DNA from: Albibacterium profundi
GTDB taxonomy: Bacteria; Bacteroidota; Bacteroidia; Sphingobacteriales; Sphingobacteriaceae
DNA length: 64,000 bases
Direction of reading: 5' to 3'
NCBI RefSeq assembly: GCF_042159835.1
Contig: NZ_JBBVGT010000003.1
Span: forward strand, 668,656-732,655
Under the pieces are notes generated by a model, which searched no databases, had not been told where the DNA came from, and saw only the letters and a program-made list of their open reading frames with translations. A program made the position numbers and the translations under genes. Below are positions 1-8,063 of this stretch, piece after piece. Numbering within the stretch: the stretch's first letter is position 1; each line of letters begins with the position of its first letter.

Positions 1-285
1 GGCGATCGATATTCCATAGGGTCGAAAATAATCGGAATACTTATTCAATAAGAGAGTATTGCCAATTGCAGCAGCAGCTTTACGCTCGCTTAATCTTTGT
101 TTATAGTTGCTGATGTATGATCGGCCTGCAGCTACAGCCCCCGAGGAAACCAGGACGATCCTGTAGTAGCTATGGACTTCAGCAACTTGGCGTGCAATAT
201 CCGCAATAACGTGATCTGTTAAATCTCCTTCCTTATTTGTAATGGAGGCTGTCCCAAATTTTATGACTAGAATTGGCTTTTTCAT
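1..285 (-). CDS. proB: Glutamate 5-kinase, N-terminal part (cut by window edge)
   Basis: Reading the minus strand from the ATG at 285 gives 95 codons that run off the window. The protein begins MKKPILVIKFGTASITNKEG and contains the amino-acid-kinase segments VLVSSGAVAAGR and KAAAAIGN, which are the phosphate- and substrate-binding stretches of glutamate 5-kinase, the first step of proline biosynthesis from glutamate in the cytosol. The C-terminal half, and any PUA domain, lies outside the window. No other gene precedes it closely; the roughly 300 bases upstream hold only the terminator of the next gene and a short direct repeat. The family assignment rests on these motifs. Confidence 0.85.
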   Translation of the reverse strand, partial: MKKPILVIKFGTASITNKEGDLTDHVIADIARQVAEVHSYYRIVLVSSGAVAAGRSYISNYKQRLSERKAAAAIGNTLLLNKYSDYFRPYGISIA

Positions 286-413
286 TAGTGATTTAATTAC
301 GAATATAGTAAACCGTCAATATATTTCTAAGCAAAGCCAAGGAATTGTATAAAATTTATAATAGTTGATTTTTCCAGATGTTTTATGAAAGACATCAATG
401 CTATCTTAAATTA

Positions 414-446
414 GTAAATATTATGGTGTTCGGTAAATATTATGGT
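414..446. repeat. 14-bp perfect direct repeat
   Basis: The sequence gtaaatattatggt occurs at 414-427 and again at 433-446, a spacing of 19 bp, in the non-coding stretch between proB and the DUF1080 gene (286-583). The remainder of that stretch holds the terminator at 466-498 and a CAAATATA match (532-539, a TAnnTTTG box on the minus strand) next to a short inverted repeat GTGTA-N5-TACAC at 540-554. No function can be assigned; a tandem protein-binding site upstream of proB is one possibility. Confidence 0.5.
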
Positions 447-465
447 TTTTAGTATGGGTAAAAAG

Positions 466-498
466 AAAGGTTCCCAAACGGGGAGAATGGGAACCTTT
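466..498 (-). terminator. Rho-independent terminator of the DUF1080 gene
   Basis: A perfect 10-bp inverted repeat, AAAGGTTCCC at 466-475 and GGGAACCTTT at 489-498, encloses a 13-nt loop. Read on the minus strand the stem is followed by a CTTTTT run, as expected about 85 nt beyond the stop codon of the gene at 584-1318. Confidence 0.85.
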
Positions 499-583
499 AC
501 TAACCAATTATAAACCTAAATTATGATGATACAAATATAGTGTACATTATACACATTGCCAACAATTGAAAGTATTATTTTTA

Positions 584-1318
584 TTACTTGGGCTCTTCAT
601 CTTTCAAGTTCACAATCTTAATATTAGATGGAAAATCTTTTGGTTTTAGATTGTCGGTTTTCAATTTTATGTTTTTGAAATATACTTTCTCTCCAGGTTG
701 ATGATCTTTAGCAATAGAATGCACTTGTAGTGCTATAAAACCTTGGCGATCAACCGTGTCAATAACGTGCGCCGTCGGAATGCCATTTACCCACGTTTTA
801 GTTTCATCACCAATACACTCTATACGAATGTGATTAAATTTGTCAACATCAAATGCAGCTCTAGCAGCTTCATTGAGGTCGAGTGGATAAAGCCATCCCC
901 TCCTTGCTTCGTCGTAGATACCACCCGACCATTTCCGATCTGTAGGATCTACTTCTACTTGTCTTCCGTAGACTCGGCCCGCACCGTTATTACCATTCGC
1001 ATCAAAATGACTCCGAGTCATAATGCCAGAGTTGTTTTTTCCGCCTTCAATTTTTACCTCTAGTTCTAAAATAAAATCTCCATATTCTTTTTCGGTCGCC
1101 AGAAAGCTATTCGGTGATCCAGATACCGTTGTTCCCACAATCATTCCGTCTACGACATCATAGGTCGCCGAACCGGTTAGTTGTTTCCATCCTTGTAAAG
1201 TTTTCCCGTCAAAAATATCTTCCACTCTGGGATTCTGAGCATATGCATTCGTTATGGTAACGAGAAATAAGGTAGTTAAAAGAAAATAAAATTGTGTTTT
1301 TAGTCTACGGGTCGTCAT
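584..1318 (-). CDS. Secreted DUF1080 (3-keto-disaccharide hydrolase family) protein
   Basis: The 244-residue product has an N-terminal signal peptide (hydrophobic residues about 10-27, ending NAYAQ) followed by one DUF1080 domain, a concanavalin-like beta-sandwich (FDGKTLQGWKQL near the start, NNSGIMTRSHF in the middle, KVYFKNIKLK at the end). Family members have been shown to hydrolyse or eliminate 3-keto-glycosides, so a periplasmic role in cleaving oxidised glycosides is likely; the substrate is unknown. It stands alone, with its own terminator downstream, but the glucoside-3-dehydrogenase-like operon starts 5.9 kb away and a second DUF1080 gene lies at 48.4-49.2 kb. Confidence 0.85.
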   Translation of the reverse strand: MTTRRLKTQFYFLLTTLFLVTITNAYAQNPRVEDIFDGKTLQGWKQLTGSATYDVVDGMIVGTTVSGSPNSFLATEKEYGDFILELEVKIEGGKNNSGIMTRSHFDANGNNGAGRVYGRQVEVDPTDRKWSGGIYDEARRGWLYPLDLNEAARAAFDVDKFNHIRIECIGDETKTWVNGIPTAHVIDTVDRQGFIALQVHSIAKDHQPGEKVYFKNIKLKTDNLKPKDFPSNIKIVNLKDEEPK

Positions 1319-1414
1319 AATTTTGTTTTAAGGTCCAGTAAATACAACACTAATATAGAGTTATTGCTTTAAATACACAGCCGTTTTTAGGTAAATAATG
1401 GATTTTTAAGGATT

Positions 1415-1459
1415 AAAAAGGGAACCGATTCGGATAGGTTCCCGAATAGATTCCCTTTT
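1415..1459 (-). terminator. Rho-independent terminator of the glycine-zipper gene
   Basis: GGGAACC (1420-1426) and GGTTCCC (1437-1443) form a stem, followed on the minus strand by TTTTTAAT. An overlapping alternative stem pairs AAAAGGGAA (about 1415-1423) with TTCCCTTTT (1451-1459), so two mutually exclusive hairpins are possible. The GGGAACC/GGTTCCC heptamer is the same as in the terminator at 466-498. Confidence 0.75.
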
Positions 1460-1503
1460 AACAATGGTAATTTAATTTTCTATATAAGAGAAGTGTCGAG
1501 AAA

Positions 1504-2007
1504 CTATTTCTGTACTCGCCCACTTTGGCGGTCCTTCTTTCTTCCAATAGCATAGCCACTACCACCGCCGATAGCCGCACCTATGATCGCACCTCTTACG
1601 CGCTTATCTTTATCGATTAGGGCACCAAGTCCGGCACCTACTGCACCGCCTATTGCTGTTCCTTTAGCAGCATCACTCCAGCCTTTTTTCTTTTCAACTA
1701 CGGGATATTGATATCCTTCATTAGCATATTCATTGTCGGAAGCGTATTGCACTTGATTCGACTGCGTACTGCTTGAAGCTTGAGTCTCCAAAGCTGCTTG
1801 TTCCCTAGCTTGTTTTTCTTCCAAGGCTATCTTTGCTGCTTCGGCCCGTTCAAAACTATCAAGCTTCAAACTATCTTTAATGCGTTGTTCTATTTCGAAG
1901 CGTTCAGCCATTTCTTCAGATCGTTTGCCATCGGCATTACTACAAGCAGGTAAAATTGTTACCGAGGCTCCGAGACCCAATAGACATACTATTAATAACT
2001 TTTTCAT
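1504..2007 (-). CDS. Glycine-zipper lipoprotein (YMGG-like)
   Basis: The start at 2007 (MKKLLIVCLLGLG...) is preferred over the upstream ATG at 2061 because it places a lipoprotein signal at the N-terminus with lipobox LPAC; the upstream extension is not signal-like. The mature protein (167 residues in total) has a charged, helix-prone stretch rich in E, K, A and Q (about residues 30-70), a linker, and a C-terminal glycine zipper with repeated GxxxG spacing (AIGGAVGAGLGALID, GAIIGAAIGGGSGYAIG). Such zippers insert in or oligomerise at membranes. The function is unknown. It is monocistronic, with its own terminator. Confidence 0.75.
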   Translation of the reverse strand: MKKLLIVCLLGLGASVTILPACSNADGKRSEEMAERFEIEQRIKDSLKLDSFERAEAAKIALEEKQAREQAALETQASSSTQSNQVQYASDNEYANEGYQYPVVEKKKGWSDAAKGTAIGGAVGAGLGALIDKDKRVRGAIIGAAIGGGSGYAIGRKKDRQSGRVQK

Positions 2008-2127
2008 AGTGTCGATATTTATATTAATCAATCTAAACAATGAAGAAAAAGAAAAAACCATGCCAATAGAGACAATTTCTTTATTAGAACAACAGAATAT
2101 ACGTGTATGTAATTGCTTAGGTAACTG

Positions 2128-3006
2128 CTATTCAAGCCGGTACACAGACCGAGCGGTTCCGCGGAAAAATTGGTCGTTCTCCTCTATGGAGTATGGATTC
2201 ATAAACTTTGTAATGGTCTCATACCAGTCCTTAAATGTCCCATTTATGAGAACAACCGGCCAGTTGCTGCCAAACATTAAGCGCTCAAAACCAAAATGTT
2301 CAACGGAAAATGCCACATAAGGTTGTAAATCGTCTGCCGTCCAATCTTTCCCCGCTTCGGTTATCAGCCCAGATATTTTCGCAGAAACATTGGGAAATGC
2401 TGCTAATTGACTCAAACCTACCTTGAATTGTTCGAATTGACCGTCTTTTATAGCCGGTTTCGCTAGGTGATCGATAATGAAGCGAGTGTCAGGACATTGC
2501 TCTATCATTTTAACGACCGTCGACACATCACAAAAGTTGATACATATATCGAAACTGTAATCGTAGTCTGGAAGCATTCTCAACACTTGAATGCTATCTG
2601 CAGCAAGAAATCGACTGGAATCATCAAACATGCAGCGGATTCCTCTTACCAATGGGTTTTTATTTAATTCTTTAAGTCCATTTATCGCCTTTGAAACATT
2701 ATCTATTGGATTGTGCGCTACAATCGCTTTTATCCTGGGTTCAATCGAAGACAGATTGCTTACAAAATCAACCTCATCAAGCGATTGATTTGCGCTACAG
2801 TCGCTTTGAACAAATACAATCTCGTTTATCGGAATCCCACTCGACTGGCTTTGATAATCTTCCGTTAGAAAATTTTGTTTAATAGCGGGCACCTGATCCA
2901 GCCATGGATAATCTAATTGCTTTAGGTCCCAAAAATGAGCATGAGAATCGACGATTTTGATATCGTTCTCATGTCTCGAATCAGGATGGTTGGTCAAGTT
3001 GCTCAT
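2128..3006 (-). CDS. Amidohydrolase-2 family lactonase (COG3618-like)
   Basis: This 292-residue cytosolic TIM-barrel hydrolase opens with VDSHAHFWDLKQLDYPWL; the HxH metal motif is at residues 22 and 24. FIIDHLAKP and the late FGSNWPV segment are typical of the L-fuconolactonase/L-rhamnonolactonase/2-pyrone-4,6-dicarboxylate hydrolase group. It probably opens a sugar lactone, but the substrate cannot be read from sequence. The only ATG before the metal motif lies 26 nt inside the 3' end of the preceding dehydratase gene, so the two are probably translationally coupled. It is the last gene of the operon starting at 7186. Confidence 0.8.
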   Translation of the reverse strand: MSNLTNHPDSRHENDIKIVDSHAHFWDLKQLDYPWLDQVPAIKQNFLTEDYQSQSSGIPINEIVFVQSDCSANQSLDEVDFVSNLSSIEPRIKAIVAHNPIDNVSKAINGLKELNKNPLVRGIRCMFDDSSRFLAADSIQVLRMLPDYDYSFDICINFCDVSTVVKMIEQCPDTRFIIDHLAKPAIKDGQFEQFKVGLSQLAAFPNVSAKISGLITEAGKDWTADDLQPYVAFSVEHFGFERLMFGSNWPVVLINGTFKDWYETITKFMNPYSIEENDQFFRGTARSVYRLE

Positions 3007-4912
3007 AGACAGAATTTTTGCTTATAAATTCCGGGACAATTTCCTTCATTTTACGAACAATTGCTTCATTATTTTTTGTCTTCGTAGCCCCTATTAACTC
3101 ATCGATAGATCTGCTCGTATCATCATATGGATAAACACGTACCTTCGCGATACTTATCTTTTCATGATGGGTTGGCAATGTTAACTCAGCCGTAGCTAAT
3201 AATTCTTCGTAGAGTTTTTCACCTGGACGGAGACCTGAAAATACGATTTTGATATCTCTACCCTCTTCGTAGCCGGCAAGCTGAATCATCTTCTTTGCCA
3301 TATCAATAATTTTTACCGGTTTCCCCATATCAAATACGAAGATTTCACCTCCATGACCCATTGTTCCAGCTTCTAACACCAATTGTACCGCTTCCGGAAT
3401 GGTCATAAAATATCGTGTGATTTCTGGGTGAGTGACAGTGACAGGCCCACCCTTTTCTATTTGTGATCTAAACCGTGGAATTACTGAGCCATTGGAGCCT
3501 AATACGTTTCCAAACCGCGTTGTGATAAAACGTGTACTATTCTCCGCAAATTGATTCAGCGATTGAATATAGATCTCAGCCAAGCGCTTTGAAGCACCCA
3601 TCACATTGGTCGGGTTTACCGCCTTATCTGTCGACACCATAACAAATTTTTCAGCCTTATATTTTACAGATAAATCGGCAACATGCTTTGTGCCTGCAAC
3701 GTTAACCGCAATGGCTTCAAGCGGATTACTTTCCATTAAGGGAACATGCTTATAGGCTGCAGCATGATACACTATCTGAGGTGCGCAAAGACGGAACAGT
3801 TTATCCATCCTGCTTTCATCCCTGACATCCGATATGACAACTTCGATTTTTCCTTGTGGAAACTTTTCCTCAATCTCTAACTGTATTGTATGCAAAGGAC
3901 TCTCGGCATTATCGCAGAGAACCAAAAGAGCCGGTTTGTAGTTCATTACCTGTCGTACAATCTCAGACCCGATTGATCCGGCAGCGCCCGTGATTAAAAC
4001 ACGTTTTCCACAGAGATCATTCTCAACCTTGCTTTGGTCGATTTTGATAGGTTTACGCTGCAGCAAATCCTCAATTTTAAGTTTCTGCATCTGCTTTTTA
4101 TCCAAGGTGCCTGACAACCATTCACTTGTTGGAGGTACAGTAACGATCTTAATGCCGAGTCTGATAGCCCGCTCAATTACAACTTTTTTTGATCTTTCGT
4201 CAAGGTTTTCATGAACGATAACTAACTGTTCAATCTTTTTATATTTCTTTAAATCCGGAAGTTCTTTAAAATGATAAACTTTTTTTTGCTCCATGTAACT
4301 GTAAAGTCTTTTCCTATTCGTATCAATAAAGCCCACAACTACATAGTTCACTTCGCGATTAGCCTCTAACGCTTGTTTTACTAAGACTGCATTTCGGTCT
4401 GAACCATATATTAATGTTCTGACAAAATCTTTTCCCGCAAAACGTCGGGTTAAAAACTGATAGGTATTTCTAGCCATGATTCTAAGCATGACCAGAAGTG
4501 ATGTGCATATAAAAAAGTTAATGAGTACAACTAAGAAGAGATTCAAATATGCGCCGTCAATTACGGATGAACCAAAGAGTAATATCGATGCGAGAAAAAC
4601 TGCCGAAAAAGTAATGGATGCGGAAAAAATACGAATTAGGTCAACACTATTCGAATACCGTAATAGACCTGTATGCATTCTTCCGAAATATAAGACCGTT
4701 AGTGCACTGACACAAAACACTGCCACATAGATCAAAAACCGGTTTCCGTCAATTTGAGAGAAATCAAAACCTTTAACCAGAAGAAAAGAAAATGAAAAGG
4801 ACCAAGAAATTATCAGGAAATCAAGAAATAAAATTACCCATTTTGATATTGTCTTGCCCTCAAGTAAAAAAGCCTTAATGCGTTCCTTGGCATTAAAAAG
4901 TTGTTCGTTCAT
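2981..4912 (-). CDS. Membrane nucleotide-sugar 4,6-dehydratase/epimerase (CapD/WbpM type)
   Basis: The 643-residue protein has four hydrophobic helices in the first 150 residues, a CoA-binding-like domain (about 150-290), and an extended-SDR domain with TGAAGSIGSEIV for NAD binding. The catalytic segment STDKAVNPTNVMGASK has methionine in place of the usual SDR tyrosine, as in the UDP-GlcNAc 4,6-dehydratase family. Its length matches full-length WbpM/CapD proteins, which make precursors for surface polysaccharide. No glycosyltransferase or other polysaccharide gene is adjacent. Its neighbours are a GMC dehydrogenase upstream (39 nt gap) and an overlapping amidohydrolase downstream, an unusual setting. 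Confidence 0.88.
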   Translation of the reverse strand: MNEQLFNAKERIKAFLLEGKTISKWVILFLDFLIISWSFSFSFLLVKGFDFSQIDGNRFLIYVAVFCVSALTVLYFGRMHTGLLRYSNSVDLIRIFSASITFSAVFLASILLFGSSVIDGAYLNLFLVVLINFFICTSLLVMLRIMARNTYQFLTRRFAGKDFVRTLIYGSDRNAVLVKQALEANREVNYVVVGFIDTNRKRLYSYMEQKKVYHFKELPDLKKYKKIEQLVIVHENLDERSKKVVIERAIRLGIKIVTVPPTSEWLSGTLDKKQMQKLKIEDLLQRKPIKIDQSKVENDLCGKRVLITGAAGSIGSEIVRQVMNYKPALLVLCDNAESPLHTIQLEIEEKFPQGKIEVVISDVRDESRMDKLFRLCAPQIVYHAAAYKHVPLMESNPLEAIAVNVAGTKHVADLSVKYKAEKFVMVSTDKAVNPTNVMGASKRLAEIYIQSLNQFAENSTRFITTRFGNVLGSNGSVIPRFRSQIEKGGPVTVTHPEITRYFMTIPEAVQLVLEAGTMGHGGEIFVFDMGKPVKIIDMAKKMIQLAGYEEGRDIKIVFSGLRPGEKLYEELLATAELTLPTHHEKISIAKVRVYPYDDTSRSIDELIGATKTKNNEAIVRKMKEIVPEFISKNSVYEQLDQPS

Positions 4913-4951
4913 TATTCTTTTTCTACATCTTCCTTTAATGCCGCAAATCTA

Positions 4952-6658
4952 TTAAATATTTCCTTTTTTTAATTCATTAACTGCATGATCAACTGCACGT
5001 GCGGTTAATGCCATATAAGTTAACGACGGGTTTTGTGTTGAAGTAGACGTCATGCAGGCTCCATCAGTTACAAACACATTCTTACATGTGTGAACCTGAT
5101 TATATGCATTTAGCACCGAAGTTTTGGGGTCTAACCCCATTCTTGCACCTCCCATCTCATGGATATCCAATCCTGGTGCTTGAGTCGCATCATTTCTATT
5201 TATATTAATAAATCCAGCCTTTTCAAACATCTCCTCAAATTGATCGAGATAATCAGCCTTCATTTTAACATCATTATCGTCGTAGTCGACTGAGATTCGT
5301 ATTTGAGGCATTCCCCACTCGTCTGCTTCAGAAGAATCCAGCTTGATATAAGACTCTTTTTTAGGAATAGTCTCTCCCATCATATGGGACCCGACACTCC
5401 AAATACCGAGCTTCGGATTATCTAGGGATTCTTTAAGGTCAATACCAATCGAATCCGTGTCAGCATAAGAATATCTTCCGGCACTGAACCCAGCTGCATA
5501 TCCTCGTAGAAAATCAGTCTCTTGTTTATACAGATTTCGGAATCGCGGTATATAGCCTCCGCCAGCCGGGTTTCTACCATCGGTAGAAAAATCCAGTTCC
5601 CCTTCATATTGTGCAGATATTCTTGCGCTGTAATTGTGAAAAGCAAAATACTTACCTACTAAGTCATTCTCGTTGCCAATACCGTTTTCATAGACTTTTG
5701 ACTTCGAATTGAGGAGTAAAGCCACGGAGTTAACCGCCGAACCATTGACAAAGACGACGTTTGCAAAGTACTCTATAGCATCTTTTGTTTTCGAATCAAT
5801 CACTCGGACACCTTTTGCTAAACCTGTATCTTCATCGATAATGATAGATTCTGCGATGGCATTATTAACTAATGTAAGATTCCCTGTTTTTGCGGCCCAT
5901 GGGAGCGTTGATGAATTACTGCTGAAATATCCACCAAACGGACATCCTCTTTGGCAAAGCGTTCGGTTCATACATTGGGCTCTTCCTTGTTCTATGTGTA
6001 TGGGTTGAGGTTTTGACAAATGCGCACAACGTGCAGATACGACCGTGCGGTTCGCATAATTATTTTCAAGAAACCCTTTAAAGTAGTCTTCAACTGTGTT
6101 TAAGGGGTATGCAGGTAAAAATTCACCGTCCGGAAGTTGAGGCACGTTGTCTTTGTTACCAGAGATACCTGCAAACTTTTCAACATAGCTATACCAAGGC
6201 GCAATATCTTTATAACGAATCGGCCAGTCGACCGCAAAACCATCTCTAGCAGGACCCTCAAAATCAAAGTCGCTCCAACGTTGAGTTTGTCGCGCCCATA
6301 ATAGTGACTTCCCCCCCGTTTGATAACCTCTTATCCAGTCGAAGGGTTTATCTTGAATGTAGGGCTGCTCTTTATCCTTAACAAAAAAATGCATCGCATC
6401 TTCTTTAAACGCGTAACAGCGACTCACAATTGGGTTTTCTTTCCGAATAGCATAAGGCACTTCTAGGTTATGTTCAAACTCATAAGGCGCCATGTTTGTC
6501 GTCGGATAATCTTGGATGTGTTTCACATCTCTACCGCGCTCAAGAACCAAGGTTTTGAATCCTTTTTCAGTAAATTCTTTTGCTGCCCACCCTCCACTAA
6601 TACCAGAGCCTATCACAATAACATCGAAGTTATTACTAGAATTATTATTATTTATCAT
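4952..6658 (-). CDS. GMC-family FAD dehydrogenase with [3Fe-4S] motif (glucoside 3-dehydrogenase type)
   Basis: The 568-residue protein has the FAD dinucleotide fold GSGISGGWAAKEF (residues about 17-29) and the C-terminal GMC domain with HEMGGARMG and QNPSLT, which supply the catalytic His and Asn region. Cysteines 229, 235 and 239 are spaced C-x5-C-x3-C, the arrangement that binds a [3Fe-4S] cluster in bacterial FAD glucose dehydrogenase. It lies 6 nt after a subunit-3-like gene, as in membrane-bound glucose/gluconate and glucoside 3-dehydrogenases, where electrons pass to a cytochrome c. No cytochrome subunit is adjacent. Oxidation of a sugar or glycoside, perhaps at C3, is likely; substrate and site are inferred. 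Confidence 0.85.
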   Translation of the reverse strand: MINNNNSSNNFDVIVIGSGISGGWAAKEFTEKGFKTLVLERGRDVKHIQDYPTTNMAPYEFEHNLEVPYAIRKENPIVSRCYAFKEDAMHFFVKDKEQPYIQDKPFDWIRGYQTGGKSLLWARQTQRWSDFDFEGPARDGFAVDWPIRYKDIAPWYSYVEKFAGISGNKDNVPQLPDGEFLPAYPLNTVEDYFKGFLENNYANRTVVSARCAHLSKPQPIHIEQGRAQCMNRTLCQRGCPFGGYFSSNSSTLPWAAKTGNLTLVNNAIAESIIIDEDTGLAKGVRVIDSKTKDAIEYFANVVFVNGSAVNSVALLLNSKSKVYENGIGNENDLVGKYFAFHNYSARISAQYEGELDFSTDGRNPAGGGYIPRFRNLYKQETDFLRGYAAGFSAGRYSYADTDSIGIDLKESLDNPKLGIWSVGSHMMGETIPKKESYIKLDSSEADEWGMPQIRISVDYDDNDVKMKADYLDQFEEMFEKAGFININRNDATQAPGLDIHEMGGARMGLDPKTSVLNAYNQVHTCKNVFVTDGACMTSTSTQNPSLTYMALTARAVDHAVNELKKGNI

Positions 6659-6664
6659 ACTATA

Positions 6665-7186
6665 CTATGCAATCTTGTAAAAAGGATTATACCGACCTGG
6701 AACCAACTCATAAGGCACAACCTCGGTCATATAATACTTAGAATTTTTATATCCTCTAATAGTCAGGCTTTTGACTAAAGAATAGAACCTTTCAATTATT
6801 TCCTTTTCTTCGAACTCGCGTTCATCCGTAGCTTCAAGTTCACCTGTTTCAATGGTTTTTAAAAATTCCGAACGCTGAGATGGTGTTGCGTTTTCAAAGA
6901 TGATGTCATTGGAACGCTTAAATCGCGACTCGAAGGCAACCAGACCTTTACCAAAAAGTTTCTGTTGTTCCTCGTCACCACAATCTTCAACCATTTTCCT
7001 CACAAAATTATGAAGCCCTAAAGTTTTGCTTCCTGGAGTAGTCGTCTCAGGAATTATAGTTTCACCCAATTCTGCTAAGACCAGATTCGCTTGCTCTACG
7101 GAGTCTTCACAAGAAGACAGGTATGGTAAAAAGGCTAATCCGCCCGCAAATATAAATGAGTTCTTTATAAAAGATTTTCTGTCCAA
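6665..7186 (-). CDS. Gluconate 2-dehydrogenase subunit 3 family protein
   Basis: The 173-residue product begins MDRKSFIKNSFIFAGGLAFLPYLSSCED, a signal with a lipobox-like SSC and a Tat-like beginning. The rest resembles the small 'hitch-hiker' subunit of FAD sugar dehydrogenases (ETIIPETTTPGSKTLGLHNFV, a segment typical of the family, and a C-terminal KYYMTEV region). The small subunit carries the cofactor-loaded catalytic GMC subunit across the membrane. It is the first gene of the operon and is followed after 6 nt by the GMC subunit, which has no signal of its own, consistent with co-export. Confidence 0.82.
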   Translation of the reverse strand: MDRKSFIKNSFIFAGGLAFLPYLSSCEDSVEQANLVLAELGETIIPETTTPGSKTLGLHNFVRKMVEDCGDEEQQKLFGKGLVAFESRFKRSNDIIFENATPSQRSEFLKTIETGELEATDEREFEEKEIIERFYSLVKSLTIRGYKNSKYYMTEVVPYELVPGRYNPFYKIA

Positions 7187-7221
7187 GGTTTTCTGTATTT
7201 ATTTTTTTCTAATTGGTGGCC

Positions 7222-7240
7222 AATCATTTTACCAATGATT
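7222..7240. promoter_or_regulatory. Inverted repeat upstream of the sugar dehydrogenase operon
   Basis: AATCATT at 7222-7228 and AATGATT at 7234-7240 form a perfect 7-bp inverted repeat with a 5-nt spacer, 36-54 nt upstream of the subunit-3 start codon. A second, imperfect AT-rich inverted repeat (7282-7313) lies nearer the stop of the SDR gene and could be its terminator. The first repeat is a candidate operator; AT-rich composition makes chance occurrence possible. Confidence 0.3.
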
Positions 7241-7320
7241 CATTTTTAACAATTAGCCATTAAAAATACAAAATATATTAGTTAATCCAATTGATAGCCA
7301 TAAAATTGATTAATAATTTT

Positions 7321-8031
7321 TTAACTTGTTTTACTAGGCCTAACTTCTATTTTACTTGGAAGAGTGCGACTGTTCAGCTTTAAAATATCTACTACCAATT
7401 CTCCAATATCTTCTTTTTGAATCTTCCATTTATCGGCATCGCTTACTTGGTGATCATTGAAAGCTGTAGCCACAGAACCTGGCATAATGGTGGTTACACG
7501 AACTCCTGCATTTCTCAAATCAAGCATAATTGCTTGTGTAAATCCGGTCAGACCAAATTTGCTTGCATTATAAGCAGAACCGCCTGCAAAAAAATTAGTC
7601 CCGGCTAGGCTTGAGATGGTAATAAAATAGCCTTGGCTTGCTTTTAAAGCTTCGACGGAAGCTTTGATGCTATAAAATGGGCCAGTCAAATTGGTATCAA
7701 TAGTCTCATGCCATTGTTCCAAGCTTAGTTCTTCAACCGGCGCAAAATGACCGACGCCCGCATTGGCTACAAATACGTCCAATTGTCCCCATTTACTTAT
7801 ACACTGCTGAACTGCATTTTGTTGTTGTTCAAGGGATCGTGTATCGGCCTCGATACCGATTATTTCACCAGCTCCGATTTGTTTTAGCTGACCCACAACT
7901 TTGTCTACTCGTTCTTGAGAACGAGATGTGATAGCTACACAATATCCTTCTTTCAACAGGCTTTCAGCAATTCCCAAACCAATACCGGAACTTCCTCCGG
8001 TGATTAGTGCTACTTTAGTTTTTTTCGACAT
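7321..8031 (-). CDS. Short-chain dehydrogenase/reductase
   Basis: This classical SDR of 236 residues has TGGSSGIGLGIA (NADP-binding, residues about 11-22), NAGVG, the catalytic serine in TISSLAG, and YNASK as the catalytic Tyr/Lys pair. It is probably a cytosolic NADPH-dependent carbonyl reductase of the 3-ketoacyl-ACP-reductase-like type; the substrate is unknown. It lies 32 nt downstream of the acyltransferase gene and is probably the last gene of a three-gene operon starting at 9694. Confidence 0.85.
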   Translation of the reverse strand: MSKKTKVALITGGSSGIGLGIAESLLKEGYCVAITSRSQERVDKVVGQLKQIGAGEIIGIEADTRSLEQQQNAVQQCISKWGQLDVFVANAGVGHFAPVEELSLEQWHETIDTNLTGPFYSIKASVEALKASQGYFITISSLAGTNFFAGGSAYNASKFGLTGFTQAIMLDLRNAGVRVTTIMPGSVATAFNDHQVSDADKWKIQKEDIGELVVDILKLNSRTLPSKIEVRPSKTS

Positions 8032-8063
8032 TTCTATTTTATTTTAATGTTCTATAATATGTT

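Noticed and set aside
743..1063. A 106-codon frame opposite the DUF1080 gene.
   Set aside because: It is antisense to a well-supported gene with conserved domain motifs and encodes no recognisable protein.
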